DNA of 64,000 nt, taken from NCBI GenBank assembly GCA_012295275.1, contig CM022666.1, positions 2,983,616 through 3,047,615 on the forward strand. Reading direction: 5' to 3'. The translations under genes were made by a program, and so were the position numbers. The stretch is from Chrysomallon squamiferum (lineage: Eukaryota > Mollusca > Gastropoda > Neomphalida > Peltospiridae). Numbering within the stretch: the stretch's first letter is position 1; every line of letters begins with the position of its first letter. Positions 24,001 to 34,200 of this stretch are shown here, piece by piece. The notes beneath the pieces were generated by a model. It saw only the letters and a program-made list of their open reading frames with translations, searched no databases and was not told the origin of the DNA.

Positions 24001-24313
24001 TTTGTGTACATTTCTTGCGCAAGTAAAAATGCTCATCCATCAATACATGCTGACGTCATTTAAAGTTACCGTTGTAACAGTAACATCTAATTATTCGAAT
24101 TTTCACTTTTGTAATAAGGACACTAATTGATTTTAATTATCAACATTATGTTTATACTGTATTCGCATGTGGACAGATTTCAAAACAATTTTAATTTAAT
24201 CAAAACGGATGGATTATTTCGCCTTGATTTCTTAAAGCATATGATTTTCCCCCATACCTGTGGTGTTTTCTTACTTAATTTCAGACAGAAAGACACAGAT
24301 ATAATGTCTTTAC

Positions 24314-24440
24314 CTGATACTGTCTTCTGTTTATAGTCTGTTGTAGGATAACGCAATACATTGTGGTCAGTTTTGACAGCAGATTGATAGTACCAATACA
24401 AGTTTACTTAGCGGGAATCTGATTTTTTTGTTATAAGTAG
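24314..24440 (-). other. Candidate first exon of an unknown minus-strand gene
   Basis: Directly downstream (on the minus strand) of the ETS/NRF1 cluster lies open sequence that ends in a consensus donor TATCAG|GTAAAG (exon end 24314). An ATG in fair context (CACAATGT, near 24361) would give a 16-codon opening ending in phase 0. The exon could equally be untranslated, since the best downstream candidates need phase 1. Its position at the CpG boundary is what makes it credible. The start coordinate is approximate. Confidence 0.35.
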
Positions 24441-24472
24441 AACTTCCGGTTTTCGTAAAAGGCGCATGCGCG
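24440..24472 (-). promoter_or_regulatory. ETS + NRF1 promoter-like cluster
   Basis: ACTTCCGG (24442-24449) is a consensus ETS/GABP site and GCGCATGCGC (24462-24471) is a perfect palindromic NRF1 site. The pair is typical of TATA-less housekeeping promoters. The CpG step from depleted to replete DNA lies about 400 bp to the left, the same geometry as at SUCLA2 on the opposite strand. Orientation to the minus strand is inferred from that step. Confidence 0.6.
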
Positions 24473-24587
24473 TTAATGTTATTTAATTATGAATTTGTTC
24501 AAAACAGTCACAGATTCCTAGCACTAACAAAAGTAATAAAAAATATTCGAAATATACTGAATCTCATGTTCCAAAGCAAGGAGTAGC

Positions 24588-24720
24588 AACAACAACAACA
24601 GCAACACCACCAACAACAACAACAACAATAATAATTATTGCTATTATTATAATTCGAGCATAGATATATGTAAAATGTTTTATTTTTATTATTGTTGTTG
24701 TTGTTGTTGTTGTTGTTATT
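24588..24720. repeat. (AAC)n-(AAT)n facing (ATT)n-(GTT)n, large imperfect hairpin
   Basis: AAC triplets (24588-24627) pass into AAT, then an ~60-bp spacer, then ATT and a GTT array (24690-24718). The two sides are reverse complements in order and composition, so the block can fold on itself. It sits about 120 bp behind the ETS/NRF1 cluster. Confidence 0.85.
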
Positions 24721-24729
24721 AACATTATC

Positions 24730-25348
24730 GCTTTCAATCATTTTACAAAGTTAAAATTATACTTCGTTCAATGTATTTATTTATGAACGATTTTATAATT
24801 TAAGCACCTGTGCTTGTTTGATTTATTTCTTTTTTTTTTTTTTTTTTTTTCATCGAATTCTTTCCTCCAGACGAAACATTTTTTAATTTTTATTTTTTAT
24901 TTTTTTAAATTTGAAGCCTTCTTAAGTCGTCTGCTTCTTTGTACTTTTTCTGAATGTCTGAATAATCTAGATTACCGCTCATCTCGCCGTGAATGTTGAA
25001 TTTAAAACACCAAATTATCTGTCATTCAAAATTACCGTCTACTTCACTGGTTTTTCTTTTACGGCGTTGCATAACATTAATTGGTAAATGCACCGCTTTT
25101 AGTTCGCCTGTTTCTTAACGAAGTAAATAAAAGTAGATTTGAAAAATGTGTCTTAAATTATGCTTTAATAATTTTATTTACGCCATAAATTAAATTAAGG
25201 GCATTTTTCTTCGTTAACAAAATATCATCAAATAAATCTATTTCATTCAGACTTGAATTTTCGTCGGTTTGACATCAGGTTTATTTTGCTAGAATGAACA
25301 ACATATGTTTTATAATTAGTGTCTGTACAGTAACTGCAGAGTTTAGAT
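24730..25348. other. CpG-replete non-coding DNA
   Basis: No gene seen. Apart from a T run at 24830-24850 it is of normal complexity; my count for 24961-25920 is 32 CpG. Confidence 0.5.
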
Positions 25349-25658
25349 CAGGCACGGGCAAACTTTTTCGAGAAGCGGGCCACATAAGACATGACACATC
25401 CTCAGTCGGGCCGAATGTACTAATTTAGGCGATTTTGTGTTTTTTTACGTAGAGTTTATTTTAAGAAATTTTCCATTTTCATTTACTTCAGGAACTGTTA
25501 TAACAAAATAATAAAAAAAAAAAAATGACACGTGTTTTAGTATATCAGTACGTACAAAATAGACTCATTTTATAAAATTTGAATTAACGTTATTTTCCTT
25601 GTGAAATTAGGTGGGCCACTCAGAGAAATCCGCGTGGGCCGCAGTTTGCCCATGACTG
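25349..25658. mobile_element. hAT-like MITE (non-autonomous DNA transposon)
   Basis: The left end CAGGCACGGGCAAACTTTTT and the complement of the right end (CAGTCATGGGCAAACTGCGG) form terminal inverted repeats that share GGGCAAACT. Both ends carry the GCGGGCC / GGGCCGC words typical of hAT MITEs in many animals. The element is 310 bp and has no transposase. Flanks GTTTAGAT and GTTTGAGA may be a decayed 8-bp target-site duplication, the length hAT elements make. The interior is AT-rich. Confidence 0.8.
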
Positions 25659-25700
25659 GTTTGAGACTATTTAGTGGTATGAACAGAAGTAATAGTATAT

Positions 25701-25703
<3 letters not shown>

Positions 25704-25776
<73 letters not shown>
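25704..25776. repeat. (AC)n-(TA)n-(CA)n compound microsatellite
   Basis: AC array to about 25740, TA array 25744-25768, then a short CA tail. Confidence 0.95.
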
Positions 25777-26165
25777 GTTGACCTGGATTTCGGATCTGAA
25801 AAAATCACAAAAATTTAATATTATCGCCATTTCTTATTCGAAATTTAACCTCTACGTACTGCTAAGTTATTCTGAGTCCCACTATACGGTCACGGTAACC
25901 TCTCTCAACACACATTCCATCAACGTAAAGCAAATTTTACAACTGCACCCACAGCATCCTAAACTAACAAACTTCACCCAGCCTAGCCTACATTTTTCTT
26001 TACATTCACTGTATGGCACTTGTTTGCATTGTTTTTATACAGATATATTGTTCAGACATTATTACGTTACTGTGTTAGCTGTTATGTGTACTAAAGTTTA
26101 ATGGTCCGGTAAATTGTACGGTCAATGTTTACATTCGCAGTTTCCCAGACATTTGAATTTTCCGG
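25777..26165. other. CpG-replete non-coding DNA
   Basis: Normal-complexity sequence. A frame running from inside the MITE through the microsatellite to 26101 is open for 166 codons, but it is built on repeat sequence and has no recognisable domain, so I do not call it a gene. Confidence 0.45.
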
Positions 26166-26185
26166 ACCGGTGCTTCCCCTTTTAT

Positions 26186-26330
26186 ATATGTATGTATGTA
26201 TGTATGTATGTGTGTGTGTGTGTGTGAGTCTGTGTGTATATGTGTGTGTAATATATTTGCAAACATATATATTTAAACATTTATTTATTTATTTATTTAT
26301 CTATCTATCTTTTTATTTATCTGTTTATTG
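26186..26330. repeat. TATG, GT and TTTA tracts
   Basis: A TATG array (26186-26210) leads into GT repeats, then TTTA/TCTA tetramers (26278-26312). Confidence 0.9.
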
Positions 26331-26340
26331 TAAAATAATC

Positions 26341-26645
26341 TTGTTTAATCTCTGAATTAATTAATTACGTTTAAATTCTAAAATTAACGAATCCGGTAAA
26401 TTAATAAATCTAGATTTGACTCTGAATTAAAGATTCTAAATTAATGAACCTAGTTTTATCTCTTATTAATTAATATAGCTTTAACATTAATTATAATAAT
26501 TTAGTTGTAATTCCTCATTAACATATTCTATTTTTAACTCCTAATTAACATATTCTATTTTTAACTCCTAATTAACATATTCTTGTTTTAATTCCTAATT
26601 AAGTAATTTTAATTCTAAATGTAACAAATTTAGTTTTAACTCCGA
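26341..26645. repeat. ~27-bp AT-rich minisatellite
   Basis: Units like ATTAACATATTCTATTTTTA plus ACTCCTA are nearly exact in tandem at 26517-26600. More diverged relatives (CTCTGAATTAA, TAGTTTTATCTC) extend to both sides. There are roughly ten copies. Confidence 0.8.
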
Positions 26646-26870
26646 GAACGATGTGTTTGATATTCCAGTCATTTAGTGTTTTATCACCCTGAGTTTAATC
26701 AGAGGACGACACAAAGTCATTTCATCCTTGTACAAACATCAGCTGAGAGATGTTGTGTAATTTAAATTCTTCCGGCACTTGCGCACCGCAGTCTCATGTA
26801 CTAAATTTGTACTTGTAATCAGAATGTTAATTTGGTCCCGTTGTAATTCGCAGTGTTTTTTTTTCTGTTA

Positions 26871-27061
26871 TTTTTATTTTTATTTTATTTTATTTTATTT
26901 TATTTTATTTCATTTCATTTTGTTTTATTTATTTATTTATTACATTTTATTTTATTCCATGTTTTAAAATATTATTAGTAGTAATAGTAACCGTAATAGT
27001 AGTAGTAGTAGTAATAATAGTATTTATTTGTTTGTTTATTTATTTTATCATCATCATAATT

Positions 27062-27133
<72 letters not shown>
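26871..27133. repeat. (TTTTA)n, (GTA)n and a mirror (AAT)n/(ATT)n hairpin block
   Basis: TTTTA pentamers (26871-26910), imperfect GTA triplets (26986-27025), then AAT triplets (27064-27093) abutting ATT triplets (27092-27133), which makes a perfect long palindromic junction. Confidence 0.9.
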
Positions 27134-27415
27134 TTAATTTTTCCCCGCTAAATCCCAAGTATTAATACATAAATGCCAATTATAACTGTGTATAAAATTT
27201 TAAAATAGGAACAAAAAGTAACGGGTTTCTTCTCAAATATTTCACTCCCAGACTACTGTTTGTTATACGACTGCTTCATCAGAGGTTGTCGCGAATATAT
27301 TCCTGACGATATGGCGATGCCTTTAAAAGATTCCTTTAAAAGATTCCTTGCTGCTGATCTTAACTGAGTAGGGCATTTTTCTTCTTGAAACGTTTTTATG
27401 ATTCCATATTACTGA

Positions 27416-27416
<1 letters not shown>
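27134..27416. other. Short unique non-coding stretch
   Basis: Normal complexity, no gene seen. CTTTAAAAGATTCC is tandemly duplicated near 27321-27347. Confidence 0.5.

Positions 27417-27501
<85 letters not shown>
27417..27501. repeat. Long perfect (GT)n
   Basis: About 42 uninterrupted TG units, the longest perfect dinucleotide run of this type in the window and so probably hypervariable. Confidence 0.97.
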
Positions 27502-27502
<1 letters not shown>

Positions 27503-27577
27503 GTGAAGGTAATCGAGGTTTCTGGGTTGTATGTGGACTAGTTAAAGTGTATCTTTCCTTTTTAACTTCTTCTTTTA

Positions 27578-27578
<1 letters not shown>

Positions 27579-27630
<52 letters not shown>

Positions 27631-27652
27631 TATTCATTTATTTATTTATTTA

Positions 27653-27687
<35 letters not shown>

Positions 27688-27705
27688 TTTTTTTTTTTTT
27701 TTATC
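27579..27705. repeat. (ATT)n, TTTA and poly-T block
   Basis: Two ATT arrays separated by TTTA tetramers and ended by a T run. Confidence 0.95.
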
Positions 27706-27734
27706 TTAAATAATAGCAAAGTATAACAACAGAA

Positions 27735-28160
27735 GAAAACAGGTTCAAAAATATCTGGGCGCCGCCGCCGCCATCATTGTTTTGTATCCGTGCAGGAGAG
27801 AGCAGAATTTTCAAATCCTAGACAGACAGATCAAATTATGAGACGAAGTTAAGAGGTATTCAGACTCGCTTCGGCTTTGTATTTCGGTGTAAAGTGCTCC
27901 ACGTTTAGAATCTCGTCTTTTTGTACGTCGTCACGCTGCCTGTTTCTCCCATTAACGCGAGTGTGTGTTTTTGTTGCCAAACGCTGACGACGGAGTCGCC
28001 CGGGCCGTTGCAGCCTCGGAGTTTTTTTTTTTTTTTCTGGAGTCAGGCGGGCGCACACACAATGACGGTTGGGGAAATTCGCTGGTTACGGCGTATTTTG
28101 CGTTAAACGGCCCGTTTCCAAATTGCGCGCCAGAGTCTGACAGTGCTCTGGTTTAACAAT
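27735..28160. promoter_or_regulatory. CpG-rich segment, possible promoter or 5' exon
   Basis: One of the most GC- and CpG-rich parts of the window: GGCGCCGCCGCCGCCATC near 27758, CGCTGACGACGGAGTCGCCC near 27981, GGCGGGCGC near 28045 and ACGGCGTATTTTGCG near 28088, interrupted by a T run. No frame is conclusive. A promoter without a recognised gene is the simplest reading; the GCC triplets could also be a short repeat. Confidence 0.4.
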
Positions 28161-28342
28161 AAAGATGTGTTGATGCGGTGATTAACCTATTCTTGAAAAA
28201 TATATTTTTTTTGAAAATAGCTTACGGGTTCAAGTTCCGTAATGAAATTGTTTCTGCCCCCCACTGACTGTCTGTCTGTCTGTCTCTGTCCGTCTCTGTC
28301 CGTCTCTCTCAGTCTTCCTCCTTTTCTTTCTCTCTCTTTTTC

Positions 28343-28345
<3 letters not shown>

Positions 28346-28435
<90 letters not shown>

Positions 28436-28436
28436 T
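28346..28436. repeat. (CT)n microsatellite in a long pyrimidine tract
   Basis: CT array with a CCTC interruption near 28413, embedded in pyrimidine-rich sequence from about 28250 to 28590. Such homopurine-homopyrimidine mirror tracts can form triplex DNA. Confidence 0.95.
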
Positions 28437-28689
28437 TGGTTCTTCCTCCCTCCGTCTCTCTCTCTGTCCCTCCGTCTTCCTCTCTGCGTTTCTCACTTTC
28501 TCCTTCTCATTCTCTTTCTTTATCTTTCTTTTATTTTCTCTTCGACATTTTCCGTTTCTTTCTGCCTCTTTTCCTTATCTTTTTCTTCAAAACACATTAC
28601 AAAAATGTGTGATGGACACTGATAAGTGTAAGTGAATACACGGATTATGTACTTCAAATACCACTCCTCTATCAGAAATTAATTCAGTA

Positions 28690-28748
<59 letters not shown>

Positions 28749-29086
28749 CACCTACTGGAGATTTAATAACGTAAGCAGATATTATGATGTCAGTCGTCAT
28801 GGTAACGTTGTATTTTGTCAGGTGATAACGACGTTAATAACGATAGTAACATATAACTGAACTGTGTGACTGTGTCTGTGTGCTGTATAAGTGTGTGTAT
28901 TGTGTATGTGTGTGTAATTTGTCAGTGATTACGTGATGGGTGCATGTGCATGCAAAGTTATATGTGTGGAAATGGCACAACCATCTGAAACGTACATTTT
29001 TATTTCATCGTTCCAGTGGAAAAATGTCGTATCAAAAAAATAAAAAAATAAATAAAATAAAATAAATAATAATAATAAAAAAAAAA

Positions 29087-29122
<36 letters not shown>
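28690..29122. repeat. Two (AAT)n arrays
   Basis: AAT arrays at 28690-28747 and 29066-29122, with unique CpG-bearing sequence and GT-rich DNA between. Confidence 0.93.
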
Positions 29123-29123
<1 letters not shown>

Positions 29124-29704
29124 TGATGTTTTACCTTTTGCAGTGCAAATGTCTGACTCGAACAGAATACAAATATTACATTTTCGGAAAGACTCGGTGA
29201 AATTTATTATTACTGTCACAACGAAAACCCGTTCAGACTTCTTCCTCTTAAAGATTTTGTATTTACAAAGACCATAAATAAATACATAAGAGAAAATAAA
29301 CTTCATTTTTCGGAGTTACATGGCTTCTTCTGAAAATGAAAATTAGAGTGCGTCTAGACTGAAGTGTAAAATAATGACATTATGATGTTAAAGGCTTCTG
29401 AGCCAGCGGCGGTTTCTGGTAGACTTTAATGATCTTATATCCTCTTCATTCAATAGGGGAGTATTAGACCCCCTCTGGATAACGATTGATATAGGGAATA
29501 TGCAGACACCAACTGAATAATTAATTATCTTGTATGTGTACTATTTTTACTGATAATACAATGTAATTTCCAACCTGTCTGCTATAAATGTTTCGTTTCG
29601 TGTACTTTTGCACACGATACGCAAATGATATTATGTGCTGCAGTTGAAAGTTACATCAAAATGCACCTCGTTTAATTTTTAATGTCATGAAATTTTAAGA
29701 ATAT
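29123..29704. other. Non-coding unique DNA
   Basis: No gene seen. Normal complexity with a short GC-richer patch near 29400-29480 (GAGCCAGCGGCGG). Confidence 0.5.
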
Positions 29705-29720
29705 TTAATAAATAAATGAA

Positions 29721-29757
<37 letters not shown>

Positions 29758-29770
29758 AATTAATTAATTA

Positions 29771-29810
<40 letters not shown>

Positions 29811-29845
29811 TAAATTGGTAAGTAAGTAAGTAAGTAAATAGATAA
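29705..29845. repeat. (AAAT)n, (TTAA)n, (AAT)n, (GTAA)n succession
   Basis: Four short-repeat types follow one another: AAAT to 29752, AATT to 29773, AAT to 29808 and GTAA/AGTA to about 29837. Confidence 0.93.
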
Positions 29846-30474
29846 ATAAATTTGCCGATTTTCCTTTAAATTGTTTGCGTAAAAATTCCTGATTTTATAT
29901 CTTACTGATTCACACCACCGCAGTAAAACAATCCTAGTTTTGCCCCTGTAAACTAATAAAACTAAAACTATAATATTCAATTTTATATAATATTTATTGT
30001 TTGTGCATGAAATTGGTTATACGTGCTTTCAAACACATTTTAACAGAAGTGGCCCAAGCTGGAAAGCATAGTTGTTATCATTAAGTTAAATCTGGCGCCA
30101 CAAATCTGTTATGTAACGAATATAAAGCAGACGACATTAATTTTCGAAATAGGTCAGGGTGTTCTGTGACGTCAAGGAAATTGTTAATACGTGTACATAA
30201 ATCTGAGAAGCTGTTGAATTATGTTTTAAACATATCATAAGTGGATTAACATAGAAGGTATTTTTATCGTTGCTATGTGCCAAATAGGTATTGTTACATG
30301 TCGTTTAAACTATCATTTGATTTAATGAAGGAAAGTTTAAAACCCATCTATCTGTCTGTGTGTCCGTCTGACCTTTCACGCATCCATCCTATCCATCTAT
30401 CTGGCGGTGTGTCTGACTATACTATATATATATATATATATATATATATCTGTCTGCCTGCTATTCTATCCACA

Positions 30475-30508
<34 letters not shown>

Positions 30509-30606
30509 AATGACATTGTAATACATATGAATATATTGATTCAGGAATATTTTGGTCCATATTAAATGTCTGCCTCAATTACTAATATGTTTTGAATAAA
30601 CACACA

Positions 30607-30650
<44 letters not shown>

Positions 30651-31015
30651 ACAGAAAGTTTCTAATTGCTGTCTGGTGTTTTTTTTTTCTGGGTTTTTTC
30701 ATTTGTTTTTGTTTTTCTGATGATGATTACCCAGTCTGCTCCCAAGTTACAAATATCTGATAAATAAAAACTGAATTAGTTCTTTTTAATGTCTTTCTTC
30801 AATTTACATACACTGTTGTTTTTTTTGTTTTTTTTAAACTTGAAATCACCAAGAGAGACAAAAAGTACTTAGAGAATCACTTAATGGCCATAATATTAAA
30901 TAATAACTTGTCTAAAATGTTTACAGTCATTTACATTTTTATTTCGAATTCTGAAATTTTCGGAAAGTTTGGGTACTGAGATTACCATACAAACAATTAG
31001 ACGTTAACTTTTTCC
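29846..31015. other. Non-coding DNA with TA and AC arrays
   Basis: No gene seen. Contains a TA array 30422-30449, AC arrays 30474-30508 and 30599-30648, and TCTG/CATC-rich sequence near 30345-30475. Confidence 0.55.
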
Positions 31016-31330
31016 GAATATTTCCGGCGCCAGTTAGTAACGGAAACTAATTATGCACGGAAATATAGCACCCAACAAAAAAAAAAAAAAAAAAAAAAAT
31101 GAGAAGAAGAAGAAGAAATAAAAACAAAAACGAAAGAAAGAAAGAAAGAAAGAAAAGAAAAGGGAAAAAAAATGAGTCGATATTCTTAACGATAATTTCA
31201 GAAGAAGCTTTTCCGAAAGCTTCGGATAATTCGACGACAACGGGCGAAATATCCCGATTGTTTCCATGTCAGACTTCGCAACGCCCGAGCAAAATTTCTA
31301 GTTCCGCAGAACAGTAATGTCAGTTCCGAC
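31016..31330. promoter_or_regulatory. CpG-bearing segment with ETS-like site and perfect hairpin
   Basis: ATTTCCGGCGCC near 31020 resembles an ETS site overlapping a GGCGCC palindrome. After an A run and AAAG repeats, GAAGCTTT (31204-31211) pairs exactly with AAAGCTTC (31216-31223) around a TCCG loop. The sequence to 31317 is CpG-rich. An open plus-strand frame ends at 31317 but starts in simple repeat, so no gene is called. Confidence 0.35.
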
Positions 31331-31700
31331 GATCAGTGGTATTTTTTTCCCTATGCTTGTCACATTTCATATAAATGACAATCGGTTAATTTATACTTTG
31401 TAAAAACCAATTGCACACTGAAAAAAGATTAGTAGTACAAAAAGCCATAAAATGAATTAAGTTGTCAAATTTAAACTGACATTTCCATTTGGGTCAGCCA
31501 TTATTATCGTTGAAATAAGCTGCATTTTATAATCGAATTGCAAATAATTATCCGCGTTTTTATTTGTTTTTATACGCATTAGTTGTTATTGTTTCAAAAA
31601 CAATTAAGTTCTGCAAAGTAACATGTTTGGAAATTCCAAATTTTATACAAAACCGTATGCACAAGCTTGTAATGTTAGTTATTATCTCGTCATGTCGTCA
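31331..31700. other. Unique non-coding DNA
   Basis: No gene or repeat recognised. Confidence 0.5.
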
Positions 31701-31714
31701 TTATAATAAGCATC

Positions 31715-31960
31715 AGCATCAGTGTCATCATCATCATCATCATCATTAGTAGTAGAAGTAATAATGGTAGTAGTAGCAGGAACAGTAGAATAATTACAGA
31801 TACTTTTATTATCATCATCATCATTATTATTGTTAGCAGTTGTAGTAATACTAATAATAGTGGTAGTAGTTGTTGTTGTTGTTGTAGTAATAGTACGGAT
31901 AATTATGATAATACAGAAACAGATAATGATAATAATAGCAGTAACAACGACAGCTGTGAT
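31715..31960. repeat. Mixed period-3 array (CAT, GTA, GTT, AAT)
   Basis: Successive and interleaved trinucleotides: CAT near 31722-31746, GTA/AGT to about 31790, TTATCATCA, GTT/GTA near 31860-31890, then AAT/GATAAT. Period 3 persists though the triplet changes. Confidence 0.9.
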
Positions 31961-32150
31961 AATAATAATGTTATTATTCTTATATAATGATAATGATAAA
32001 TGAGTAAACAGACAAACGAACAAACGAACATGAAAAACAAATACATAAATAAATAAATAATGCAAGAAACAAATCTAGTAATGGGTATTATTGCCAAAAT
32101 TTGCTGTCTTTTTATGTTGCATTGGTTTGTAATGAATTCCAACCAGCAGC

Positions 32151-32157
32151 GCGCGCG

Positions 32158-32201
<44 letters not shown>

Positions 32202-32222
32202 CACGCACACACGCACACACAA
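32151..32222. repeat. (CG)n-(AC)n alternating purine-pyrimidine tract
   Basis: GCGCGCGCGT passes into an AC array with a few GC steps. Strict purine-pyrimidine alternation over about 70 bases is the classic Z-DNA-forming pattern. Confidence 0.93.
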
Positions 32223-32349
32223 AAGGTAAAATGTACACAAAAATTATACAACAATAAAATTCAGTGTTTGATCCCAGATTAGAACCCGGTTCTTACTGGT
32301 ATTATAAACAACCAGTGAATCTTCAGGACAACTCTTGCTTTACTTTCAA

Positions 32350-32740
32350 AATGGACCAATCACTAGACGATGTAAAGATACTGACCAATAATTAACAGTT
32401 GCGAAAACAGACAATCGTTGATTGGTAAAGTACATTCCTTTTACTCGCTTTTCATTGGCGTGAAAAAAAAAAAAAAAATAGACATTTCAATAACGATTCT
32501 AAAGATAGACCAGTCGGTGAACTGCATAGAAACCAGTCGACATCAGCTGACCAATCGCTGAATGATTCATAACATAGCTACCAATAAATGGACAGTTACT
32601 ATTCGGAAGAGAGTGACGTGAATATTAACATTGTTTACGTCACTCTGTTGAGAATAGTAACTATAAACGAATATTTTTATCTCCGCCTTTAGAACGCACC
32701 GCACGATACTGTTTCAGAATAACCGCAAAATGGTGGAACT
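32350..32740. promoter_or_regulatory. CCAAT-box cluster with CRE hairpin, promoter-like
   Basis: Six CCAAT/ATTGG boxes occur in about 235 bases (near 32356, 32384, 32421, 32453, 32551 and 32581), several in the context GACCAATCRC. A long CRE-containing hairpin follows (32594-32662). Downstream, ACCGCAAAATGGTGG near 32722 carries an ATG opening a 30-codon frame. NF-Y plus CREB/ATF sites are a known promoter combination. No exon or gene downstream could be established. Confidence 0.4.
32594..32662. other. 69-bp interrupted palindrome with two CRE-like sites
   Basis: AGTTACTATTC (32594-32604) pairs exactly with GAATAGTAACT (32652-32662), and AGAGTGACGT (32610-32619) pairs exactly with ACGTCACTCT (32637-32646). 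A 5x5 internal mismatch lies between the two stems and the apical loop is 17 bases. Both inner arms carry TGACGT/ACGTCA half-sites. Confidence 0.9.
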
Positions 32741-32819
32741 GTTTGCACGTTCAGTTTGTAAAAAAACTATTTCAACGATACTTTGTTTTGAAATCATGAA
32801 GATCGTAGCTGAAAGGAAG

Positions 32820-33002
32820 TGAATATTTATTATTATTACTATCACTATTACTACTACTACTTCTACTACTACTACTAATAATAATAATACTTCTACTACT
32901 ACTATTACTGGTACTACTACTACTACTATTTCTACTACTACATCTAGTACTATTATTGTTTATTTATTTGTTTGTTTGCTTGTTTGTTTATATTATTATT
33001 TA

Positions 33003-33101
<99 letters not shown>

Positions 33102-33124
33102 TTTTTTTTTTTTTTTTTTTTTTT
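32820..33124. repeat. Mixed ACT/ATT triplets, (TTTG), (ATT)n, (TTTA)n, poly-T
   Basis: Imperfect ACT/TCT/ATT triplets (32826-32960), TTTG tetramers, a pure ATT array (33006-33066), TTTA (33066-33101) and a T run to 33124. Confidence 0.93.
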
Positions 33125-33411
33125 AAATATGACTTTATATTTCATGGCTGCTGTTTGAAAAATATTTTTTTGTTTCAAATTTAATTCATTCTGATTTCTT
33201 AAAAATATGATTAATGACAAAATTTCCGTCCATAATAGGCTACTATTTTTAAAATATTAAAAAACAAACAAAAAAAAAAACAATTCTTTCCTTTGTTTTA
33301 AAGCGGGTTTTTTTCAGTTATCACCCAGAGGATTTAGAATATTTGATGTATGACCCGTACGAGCTAAAATATGAAATCATTGTTGGAAGACGTATTAATA
33401 GCTATAGGTCC
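33125..33411. other. Non-coding AT-rich DNA
   Basis: Nothing recognised. Confidence 0.5.

Positions 33412-33457
<46 letters not shown>
33412..33457. repeat. (GT)n microsatellite
   Basis: About 22 GT units followed by TTTG tetramers. Confidence 0.95.
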
Positions 33458-33458
<1 letters not shown>

Positions 33459-33900
33459 TTTGTTTTATTTATTCATTAGTTTGTCAGTTTGGTTATTTGC
33501 TTGTTTGCGTAATAATATGTTTGTCCATCTGTTTGCAGGTTTCTTTTGAAAGCTACCGGACATTATTTCACGGGCGGAGACAGAATTTCAGGGAAGGGGT
33601 GAACCGCCCCAATTCTTAGGATTTCAATATGAAATAAATTCAGTGTCAAAGAAATAAAAACATCGGCACCGCTCTGTAAAAAATTAAAAAAATAAAAAAA
33701 AGAAGAAAAAAAAGATAGAAAAAAAAGAGAATTGCACACAGGCCAAGAAATGAAAATAAAAATTAAAAAAAAAAACAGAAAAAAACCCCCAAAGGAAAAA
33801 AAAAAAAATAACAAATAAATAAATAACAATAATTAACTAAATTAAAATTTTATAAATTTAAAAAAAAAAAAAAAAATCAAAAAAAAAATCTGTTTACCTA
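33458..33900. other. Non-coding, A-rich from 33680
   Basis: No gene seen. A short GC-richer passage lies at 33570-33615; the rest is A runs. Confidence 0.5.
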
Positions 33901-34200
33901 AATATACATATAACATGCGTGCTGTTACGACCATATACCCCACACGTCACACTAAACAAGAACAAACTCGAATTATACGCAATACTCACCAAATACTGAA
34001 ACCGAATGACACGACCATTACGACACAAAAACCGGAAACAGGTAGCGTTTTAGGCCTAACCGTCGAACATCCGCTAAGAAAACGGCTCAGCCAATGAACG
34101 CGCCGAATTGAGTCAACGTGACCCCAGCGTTTGAGTTACAGTGACCAGACATTTTATATTTTCGAGCACTTTACACGGGTCGATTCGATCAAGTAATAAA
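33901..34200. other. CpG-rich unique segment
   Basis: Dense CpG and normal complexity, with AAACCGGAAACAGG near 34029 (ETS-like on the complement), a CCAAT box near 34091 in AGCCAATGAACGCGCCG and ACACGGGTCGATTCGATC near 34174. Promoter-like composition; a plus-strand 60-codon frame (33915-34097) is not recognisable. Confidence 0.35.

Noticed and set aside
25601-26101. 166-codon plus-strand frame
   Set aside because: It starts inside the hAT MITE, passes through an AC/TA array and shows no domain; a chance frame.
28220-28240. tRNA B-box-like GGGTTCAAGTTCC, also GGTTCAAGT words in the 1-835 satellite and the complement of 32281-32300
   Set aside because: No matching A box at the right distance and no cloverleaf; not called as a tRNA or tRNA-derived SINE.
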